Positions 49,201 to 59,400 of a stretch of 64,000 nt of DNA are shown one piece after another; position 1 is the stretch's first letter, and the number at the start of each line of letters is the position of its first letter. Position numbers and translations under genes: made by a program. This DNA comes from Cyprinodon diabolis (Eukaryota; Chordata; Actinopteri; Cyprinodontiformes; Cyprinodontidae). The notes under the pieces were generated by a model. The model saw only the letters and a list, made by a program, of their open reading frames with translations, was not told the origin of the DNA and did not search any database. The stretch spans positions 31,048,001-31,112,000 of the forward strand of contig CM060070.1 in NCBI GenBank assembly GCA_030533445.1, in the 5' to 3' direction.

Positions 49201-52200
49201 TGTGCAGCAGGCAGGTTTGTGCGGTGTCTGGTGAAAGATCCAGACCGCACCATGGCCTTGTGGTGAAGCCCACTGTGGCTCAATGACATCACTGTTAGTT
49301 TATGTACATGTTACTCATAGTGCTGGCTTTAGATGGCTGTGTCTGATGTGTGCACAGGTTTGGCAAGGCTTTCTTTGTTCTAATAACATCATTTGCTAAC
49401 ATGTTCAGCTTTCGTGTTGTCAACAACATATTGTTGCTATTAAGTCTATCCGTTTGTGGTGCATAACTCCAGAGGTTGTAAAGAAAAATAGAAAAACCCA
49501 ACCAGGCCTATGTGTGAGTGATGCTATAAGGGGAATGGGATGTGTGAAGTGTGCCTTGCTTTGTTAGTTAAATCATCTCTGCTTTTGTCTTGCAGATGTT
49601 TGCGCCTCCAGTAGCCAATGGGAAGAACAGGACCATGACCCTGGCCAGCACTCATTTTGCTGGGTCAGGTAAGCAGCTCTTCATCCACTTCATTTTCAGT
49701 TCCTGTCACTATAATCCTGTATTTCCCAAAGTATAGTTTTATTATTTTTTTTACACCTACATTTGTTTGCAAATCAGATCTTTCATGTGTGATCTTAATG
49801 TAATAGGAAAACGTGTGCATATTAAACACCTGAAAGAGTAGAGGCAAGTGTTTGAAAGGTTAACTAACCAGCATCAGACTTTAATTTTTTCCCTTTGGGC
49901 TTTGTGGTATCTTTTACACGGGGAGTTTCACTTTAGCTCATGCAGGTTTTGCTATTACCGTCAACACTTAAATCAGAAAACACAGGTTGAAACACCTCCT
50001 TTTTATTGACTGCATTTATATCTTTCTAACTTTTCAGGAGAATCAAATAGCGCTGATTAGAGATCCACTGATCAGTCTTTTCCTCTTTTCCTTTTTTTTT
50101 AAATCGTCTCTAATTAAAAACAAAGAATTAAGCTAATTTTTTTCATTTGGGATTAATAGCATATGTTTACTACACTCTGAATAGTGCAGTAGATGTGTTT
50201 ATTGTCCAGAAACTATTTTTTTAATCATTTTTTAAAATGTATTTAGTGAGGAGAAACACTTTCAGGATTTGACCTGTTGATCACCCATCACGGTGATAGG
50301 AGGAAAAAAGTGCTCTCAGAATATCTGCTGCTTAGATTTGTGCAGATCTAATATTTCTATTTTTTTCTCTTAAAATTTTATGTGTGCATTTTTTATTTCA
50401 AAGTTCTTTTTAAGCAAAAGTTTGTAATTATTGGGGTGTTAAGGCTCATTCTTTCCCCTAAACTTGGTTAGTGTGAGCAGTTTGAAGCTGAGGTCTGCAG
50501 CTAACAGATCCAAACATCCTGAACGTTTTAGGCTGGCTTTCCCGTCGTCCTGAAGGTTATTAGTAAGTCGTGTTACTTTCGTTCCTCTGTCACCGTGCCA
50601 GCTTGGTGTGTGAAATCGAGTCACACTCTCAGTTCCCTAGAGTGAGAAGTTGGCCGCAGAGGAACAAAGGCAAAGAAGGGGGCTTATGGACTTGAAACAA
50701 CCCCCCCCCCCCCCCCCCCACCACCACCATCCCTGAAGTGTAAAACACTCCTCCCCCAACACGGCACTGGGTTCTTACCCCCACTGATCTGCAGGAAATG
50801 GCTCAAGTCTGAGACAATGTGCCTCAACCCGAGCTCACAGCCTTTTAAACTGGCCCAGCATGCAGCGAGTGGGTAGAGAGGAGAAAGAGAGCTTGTTGAA
50901 TAGAGGGATCAGAATGTGGAAGGCAGGATTCAGTTTGTTTCTGTTACAGCAGGCAATTACTCAGCAGTGAGGAGTTAATTCCTCCCCCCTCCTCAGGTCC
51001 CAAAGTGTGGCCCTTGGTCATTGACACCCATTATAATGTGATACTTAAAGCTGTCACCTTTAGCTTTGGGCTATCCTGCACGTACTCCCTAATAACTCTG
51101 GAGTCAAAATGCTAACATATGCAGAGTCTCACCTAAGTGTTTCCTGTAGCTTTCTTTTACATCCTTGAAATACATTTGATCCCAGATTTATTATATTTAT
51201 TTAACTAAAATGGTGATTATGTACACTTCTTTTTATAAGTCTAGCCCCAAATGTTCCTTACTAGCACTGCTCTGTTCCCCGAGGCCAGGAAACTCATTTG
51301 TTGCAGAAATGGTGACCATCACAAAACAATGTCCATCTCTGACGTCAGCCAGGCAGCTTGTGTATATTCAGAGACCCAGCAGCGCGGGAACGGTAGCGAG
51401 CTGCCTAGTGGCCCACCAGACCACCTCTATTCATCAACACAAAAGTGCTCAGAGGGGTGCTAATTGCATTAGGCGTCCTTCTCCCTTCCTCAGTGGCCTG
51501 GGCGTGTAGGATAGGATAGGGAAGGGTGGGGCGTCTTGTGTGGAGTGGAGGCAGGAGGAAAGAAGATGAGGATTGGCAAAGAACTGTGGGATGTTTGAGG
51601 AGTTGGGAGGCAGAGTGTGACGAGGAGTGGTGGGAGTTGGCTAAGCCCAGCAGGCATCAGGCAGGCGTCCCCTCAGTCACCTCTGCAGCTGCTGGCAACG
51701 TCTTCAACCCCTCCACCCGCACAAACAACACAAATACAAGAGACATGACAGGCTCGTTTCCTGTAGATCACTAAAAACAAGGCTGAATTTACACATCTGG
51801 TGTTTCTTAACAACTCTGCCTTTAATGGTGATAAATTCTCACCTGTTTTTGTGCCCGTGTTATTTTCATGCAGTTCTGTCCACATAAGTAAGGTCTCATT
51901 GGGAAATTATTGTGGGGAGGGGAGTGGAAGGCAAGTGGCTTCCTTCTTCAGCTAAATTAGATGTTTGCAGAGCCTGCAGCCATGAGAAAGCTTTGTAGTT
52001 TAGAAAATAAATATTTTTCTGGGCTCTGGTTTTCAGTCAGTATTTGTCTTTCCATGTGAGTACAATCAGACAAGCTAAGCCGCAATCTAGGGAGATTCAG
52101 ACAGCATGTAAACTCACCAATCCTTTGGATTTCATTTATTGTTCATTTTTAAAGTCGAAAACCAAATTGTTAACACAGCTTTATTGCAATTAACTTAATT

Positions 52201-55200
52201 TCTTCCATTTTTCTCTTGCTTCTCGTTTTACTGTATTTAGTTTCATGTCTGTAAATGTCTTGGAACATGAATTAGTGTGTTTATTTCAAATTAATATAAG
52301 ATATAAAATAATAGTTAAAATTTGTAATGAAGTTGTTTATATTCAGTCTTAAAAAAATTTTCTGTGAAAAACTTGGTTTTAATTCGTATTCTGTTATGTT
52401 TTCTTTTGTTTCTACTTCATAAGCAACTCATTGGATTGCTGTTTATGAACCCATGTTAGACACAGGCTGTTAGATTAGATGCCTAAGGTATAATTATCTT
52501 GTAGAAAATACCACTATTTGAGCTTCTTTAACTATAAACTTTACACAAATATGAATCCTATTTTTTTTTATATTAGAGTTATTCAAAACTAGAGATTGGC
52601 TGTTGTTTTTTTGTTGTTTTTTTTTTAAGCTGATAATGTTATTTTGACTTAAGTCCATCTGACTCCCAATAGATGCTGTTGATATTACAATAGATGGGTA
52701 AAAAAACAAACAAAAAAACTTTTGTCCGGCTGAATTGGTAACTATAATTCAAACTGCTTCTAATTAACAGATTAGAGTTCCAATAGTCTATTATTTAAAT
52801 TTATTTTTTAAGTGCTAATTGCACAAATAACATGGAACTATTTTCCCATAAGTAAGAAAAGTTGTTTTTTGTGGGAAATTAGGTTTTGTTTACAAAACAT
52901 ATTTCTAAATTTTTTTTAGCAACATTTTGTGGACATTAACTCAAACACACAATAAAAGGAAACTAGGTCAGGAAATATATATTTTTTTTAAATAAAGGCA
53001 GAATTTTAAACCAGAGACTTTCTCATTTGGTTTCTAAACTACATTAGAAACTTGAAGTAAATGATTTAACCTAATCTGCATCTTTATGTTGCAAGACAAC
53101 CAGATTTTTTATTACGCACTAGAATAAACATTTCATCCTCTGTAAATAGATGTACAAGTCTCTTAAAAGTGCATTACTCTATTAGTAGACTAACTTTGCT
53201 GTTGGTTAAAATGAAGTAACATTGACTTGACTAAACTTGTTCTGTTACAGTCTAGAATTTAGAAATAAAGAATGTTTAAGAAACTAGAATTTAGAGGGAC
53301 ATAATAAGATTAGAATAAACTGTCAATATGAATGTAAATGTAGCAGCATTCTTTCTGCCAGCTGAATGCCAATATGCAGCAACAGGTAGGGGAGGGGTAA
53401 AGCTCTTACTCTATGATCAATATAGGTGGATAAATCTCTGGCCATTCCTGTATTTTATGTGCTCCCGCTGAGATTATAATCAAACAAAGTTTAAAGCAGT
53501 GACTTTTTAAAATCTTGGTAAACCTTAAAACTGGTGGCATGTGGCCCGTGCTTATTTGGTCTGTCTGCTTTAACAAATCCCCTCACCTGTTTCCACCATA
53601 TCAGAATAAATCTCCTTCGGCCTAATCACTTATTTAAAAACCTATGTCAATTAACCTCAGGATGTCTCAAAGCTTAGAGAAATTAGACTTTTTAACATGT
53701 AAATAAAACAAGGTGTTTTTGACAGAGCTTTATGGTACATTTAAATGACTTCTTACCTCTAACTTAGCTTTTTTTCCTGATAAACAGAATAATTAGATGT
53801 CTAATACTGCTGTCAAAAAGTCTCTGACACTTTTTCAATTTTTTTTACAGACAATTTACTGCTTTTGTGTCTAAAACTGTCTGTTTGGCGTCCTCCTCAG
53901 TTTAATACGGAGTTACTGCGTTCCATTTGTCCTGTGTGCTTAGCCTGCACTGGCAAAACGATCTAGAAATAAGTAAAAATGTTTTAAATTAAGTGTATTC
54001 ATTTGAGTAGGTAAATAAGATGATTTGCCAATGGAATGAGTATTTTTACTCTTAAAATAAGATATTTAGATAAAATGCACTTGAAAAAAGGCAATGCAAT
54101 TGAGTTTTCTTATTTTAAATGTAAATTGTCTTGTTCCATTGGCAAAATATCTCTTTTACCTTTTCAATTCAAGAACAAAGTCGCTGATTTTTAAGAAAAA
54201 AATGACTTATCTAGATTTTGATATTTTTCCAGTGTGGGATGTAACATCACCCAGGTAGAACTGATGCAAGCAGCTCTACCTTGGGCTGCTATACACATTG
54301 GTTGACATTGGGACCGACAATGTATACTAAATGAGTTATTTAATATCAAAAACTTCAGTCAGAGACATTAAAGTCGTTATTTTTATTAATCATCAGTTTT
54401 TGTTTCAGATATTTACTGACGCTCCTTACAAAATCGTATGTGGGAGGAGAAGAGAGCTACAGTGGGGCAAAAAAGTATTTAGTCAGCCACCAATAGTGCA
54501 AGTTCTCCCACTTAAAAAGATGAGAGAGGCCGGTAATTTTCATCATAGATATACCTCAACTATGAGAGACAAAATGAGAAAAAAAAATCCAGAAAATCAC
54601 ATTGTCTGGTTTTTAAAGAATTTATTTGCAAAATATGGTGGAAAATAAGTATTTGGTCAGTTACAAACAAGCAAGATTTCTGGCTCTCACAGACCTGTAA
54701 CTTCTTCTGTAAGAGGCTCCTCTGTCCTCCACTCGTTACCTTCATTAATGGCACCTGTTTGAACCCGTTATCAGTATAAAAGACACCTGTCCACAACCTC
54801 AAACAGTCACACTTTAAACTCCACCATGGCCAAAACTAGAGAGCTGTCAAAGGACACCCGAAACAAAATTATAGACCTGCACCAGGCTGGGAAGTCTGAA
54901 TCTGCAATAGGTAAACAGCTTGGTGTGAAGAAATCAACTGTTGGATCAATTATTAGAAAATGGAAAACATACAAGACCACTGATAATCTTCCTCGATCTG
55001 GGGCTCCACGCAAGATCTCACCCTTTGGGTCAAAATGATCACAAGAACGGTGAGTAAAAATCCCAGAACCACACGGGGGGACCTAGTGAATGACCTGCAG
55101 AGAGCTGGGACCAAAGTAACAAAGGCTACCATCAGTAACACACTACGCCGCCAGGGACTCAAATCCTGCAGTGCCAGACGTGTCCCCCTGCTTAAGCCAG

Positions 55201-56399
55201 TACATGTCAAGGCCCGTCTCAAGTTTGCTAGAGAGCATTTGGATGATCCAGACGATGACTGGGAGAATATCATATGGTCAGGTGAAACCAAAATAGAACT
55301 TTTTGGTAAAAACTCTACTCTACTACTAGAATGCTGAGTTGCATCCAAAGAACACCATACCTACAGTGAAGCATGGGGGTGGAAACATCATGCTTTGGGG
55401 CTGTTTTTCTGCTAAGGGACCAGGACGACTGATCCGTGTGAAGGAAAGAATGAATGGGGCCATGTATCGTCAAATTTTGAGTGAAAACCTCCTTCCATCA
55501 GCAAGGGCATTGAAGATGAAACGTGGCTGGGTCTTTCAGCATGACAATGATCCCAAACACACCACCCGGGTAACGAAGGAGTGGCTTTGTAAGAAGCATT
55601 TCAAGGTCCTGGAGTGGCCTAGCCAGTCTCCAGATCTCAACCCCATAGAAAATCTTTGGAGGGAGTTGAAAGTCCGTGTTGCCCAGCGACAGCCCCAGAA
55701 CATCACTGCTCTAGAGGAGATCTGCATGGAGGAATGGGCCAAAATACCAGCAACAGTGTGTGAAAACCTTGTCAAGACTTACAGAAAACGTTTGATCTCT
55801 GTCATTGCCAACAAAGGGTATATGACAAAGTATTGAGATGAACTTTTGTTATTGACCAAATACTTATTTTCCACCATATTTTGCAAATAAATTCTTTAAA
55901 AATCAGACAATGTGATTTTCTGGATTTTTTTTCCTCATTTTGTCTCTCATAGTTGAGGTATATCTATGATGAAAATTACCGGCCTCTCTCATCTTTTTAA
56001 GTGGGAGAACTTGCACTATTGGTGGCTGACTAAATACTTTTTTGCCCCACTGTACGTCCTGTATTGCTATAGTTGTTAAAAGTAAAAAAAATCTCTGTAA
56101 GAAAAAACCGACCATTAAGGGATATGTGTTGTCTGTTGATGTGCTTACAGATCCAAAATCTGCCAGTTTGCTTGGCTTTATTTAGGCTGGCTTGCTTGAG
56201 GTGACAAGCTAGTTTGAACCAAGAAGCAGAAATTGGTTTTGTCAGTTCAGATTCCCACATGTGTTTTCATTTTTACCTGAACCCAATTCTTAATTAGACA
56301 TTTAAAAGCAGCAAAACATAAGCCTTAAAATAATCCCATCATTGCAGGGTTCAGTGTTTGACATCATTTTGGAGGTAAAAAAATATTCAAAGCTTTTGC

Positions 56400-56453
<54 letters not shown>

Positions 56454-59400
56454 CCCTCCTATTGTTGCTGATGCATTGATATGACATGGGTAAACAATAG
56501 AAAAAATCTCTGTTCTGGCATGGTTGGAGCTCTCATAGGCGTCAGAGCCACCTCCGCAGCTCTCCACCTTGTTTTAATTGCCTTCAAGTTAATTACTCCA
56601 GTAAGTGTGAAACAATGTTGTCAGACTTCCCCTGCACAGCGCTCTCACTCTGCTCTGCACCCCTGTTGGCCAAATGAGGAAATCATAGATGGATGAATAG
56701 CACTGTTTGTGGGATACTAGCATTTTATGTGTTTTTTTTTTTAGTAAATGTACTTTGTTTAGTAAAAGCTTTAACCTCTTTTATCTGCCTGATTTGCTTT
56801 TACTGAACTTCTCTTGTCAACAAGCTTTGCCTGAAGTGTCTCCATCCAAAATCTGTCATCTTAATTCAGCAGTATGCTCATCATCAGCAGCTCTGATATC
56901 AGTGAGGGGTTTGTACTATTGCTGATCTGAAGGTGGGCATGGCTGATCCTTTAAGGTCCCCCTCTCCTCCTCCTCGCCTGCCTGATTCTCCATGCCACTG
57001 GCATCGGCCCCATAGATCACGGCTGTCTCAGCGTGTGTAGGTGCTTGCACCGCTCTGTTAGCCTCATCGCTCATTCTCACTCGTCAACTATGCTGCTGAT
57101 CTCACCCAGACCCCGTCTCACTCCCCTTCCTGACTGCCTGCCTCCCGCTCGTTTCGTCTCCTTGCTCTCTCCTTCCACTTGCTCCCTGCTTTGCTTTCTC
57201 ACACACATTTTTTTAATTAGGCAAAAATCAAAGGCATGGTATGAATATTCATAAGGAAACTGCATTAATATGCACAATTATGCAAATCAGCATGCAATTA
57301 AGCCTTGTGTCTCCAGAGAGCCTGGATAGCATTAGTGCATTAGACAGGGAGAAGGGGATGATGGGGGTATTTTGGAGTTTTCTGCTCCACCAACCTTCGA
57401 CTGTATTTTCTTTGTGCCACACTTCAATTCTTTCATTACCTCTAACATTGTGCTTCAGTCTTTAGCTTAACATTTTGTTTTGTTTCTGAGAAGTATGCTT
57501 AGAATAATTAAATATGACATGAATAACATTGTACCCTCATGCATTACATTGGGAAGCAAATGGTTAATTTTCTGGTATTCAGTAATGATAATGAAGTTTA
57601 ATCAGAACATTGCACAGCATTTTTATCACGTTTTCACCTGAATATTGTTACTTTTGTATCATTACTCTGTGTGATAGGCTTTTTGGTCCCACCTGCCAGC
57701 TCTAACCACTCATTACTGCATCCTTTTCCAGCTATCGATGAGCGCAGTGGCTCTGGGTCTTGGGCCTCTGCAGAACAGAACAGCCCCTCTTTCAGCCAAG
57801 GACGGGTAAGATTAATACACACAGACATACAGTCGCACTGTTTAGTCACACCTGATTGTAAAATTGCTTATCTAAGAAGTAATACCAGATGCTTTGATAC
57901 AGACACCCTCACACATACTCAAATAGTCACACAAATGGAACAGAAAAAAGCCCATCTTATCTCCTGCAATGTGGGATGTATGATTTGCAAAGGCAATTTT
58001 ATTTATTTATTTTGTTGCTCTCTACCTAATAACCTTGGCCCAAGATCCGGTATTGGCAAGCACCCTTGTAGCTTAGAACCTCTGTTGAAGCCCAGCGGTA
58101 ATTGCAGCTTCCCATCCAGCCTAACTGTCTTGGCACCGGCGCATAAATACAAAGTACAGGGGGTGAAATAGATGCAGAAAGCTTTGATTACCACAAGTTG
58201 ATAATTAAGAAAGTCAGACTGAATCCCTTGAGCTGGTGGAGATTTGTTTGGCGTTGCTCCCATTAGAAAGAAAAAAAAATCAGAGGGAGATGAGCACTAA
58301 GGTGCACCGGAAAGCTGACAATGTGAGGATGGCTTTGTATCTAGATGTGTTGCTCTGCAGGGTATCATAGATGCAAATTCAAGTAACAAAAAAAAAGGCT
58401 TAAGACTCTGGAATCAATAATAAAAAAAAATCTTAAAGTATTCAGGATTTTTTGTGAGTTTCCATTAATGTAGTTTTATTTTTGTCCCTTGGTTTACTGT
58501 GCACACATGACTGGTAATCAGGATACAGATTGCATATTATCGATTCTTTAATACTCAATGTTATGCACTCGTAAAAGGAATTCCTTCCCTGTTGTTGTTT
58601 GTATTTTTTATTTAATGCTAAAATTTAAGTAGCATTAACTACCAATACATATGTAGCTCTGACAGAGATGTGCTTATTCTCCAGTTAAAGGGTGCATTTA
58701 ATTAACTGACGTGTGATATTTACAAACCGCATACGATTAATGTTTCAAAAAAGCTGCAGCATCTTTTCAATGTCTCACACTGTTTACCATTGCTTCATTT
58801 CATATCTAAGCAAAGAAAACTGGACTTTCCTCTGACATCTTATTTCCTTGTTTTTAAGGCAGAACCATTATTAAGACAGAATTAGTTCTTCAAAATAAAA
58901 GCTCTTAAGGTTTTTTATAAACATTTAATTTTCTTTTTTACTCTCTACATAGTTCATTTTGGAGTTCATCTGTTTTACTTTTGAGCTAGTAATTTTACAT
59001 CTCAAAGTAACGAGAATAGCCCTTAAACCCTGCTTAATGCTATGGTAAAAGATTCAAGTATGGGGAATAAGGGTCTTGTTTTTGTCTATGTGAATACAGT
59101 GATGGTGCTTTTTTTTTCTTTCATTTTTTTTATTTGGAAAAAATAGTTTATACATCGCTTAATTTCTACATCCTTTTGAAAAAGAATAATTATACTTTAT
59201 TATAATTATACTTTATTTCAAAAAGAAATATTATTAGGTTAATAGTTAATTTTATATGTGGATATAATGATTAAGATAATAAAAGAATGTTTTGGTAAAT
59301 TAGCATAAAGGATGTTTTTTTTTAATGGAGGACCAATCCTTCAATAATTATGAATACATTAATTATACAAATAAATAATGAGTTAAATGTATAAGTTGTT

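Larger units (their letters stand above)
49669..57731 (+). other. tcf3: tcf3 intron 3 (8 kb)
   Basis: The largest intron in the window, with no coding exon of tcf3. It contains a 19-C run (50701), a GC-rich stretch with a perfect CRE (51340), a CACTGG-ended MITE (53948-54234), a full-length broken Tc1 element (54460-56052), an (AT)n tract (56401) and a conserved-looking stretch at 57190-57350. The interval from about 51.8 to 53.9 kb is plain AT-rich DNA. Confidence 0.8.

Noticed and set aside
55903..56115. Minus-strand ORF of 70 residues at the Tc1 right end
   Set aside because: It is a translation of the terminal inverted repeat, which gives the same peptide at the left end; not a gene.
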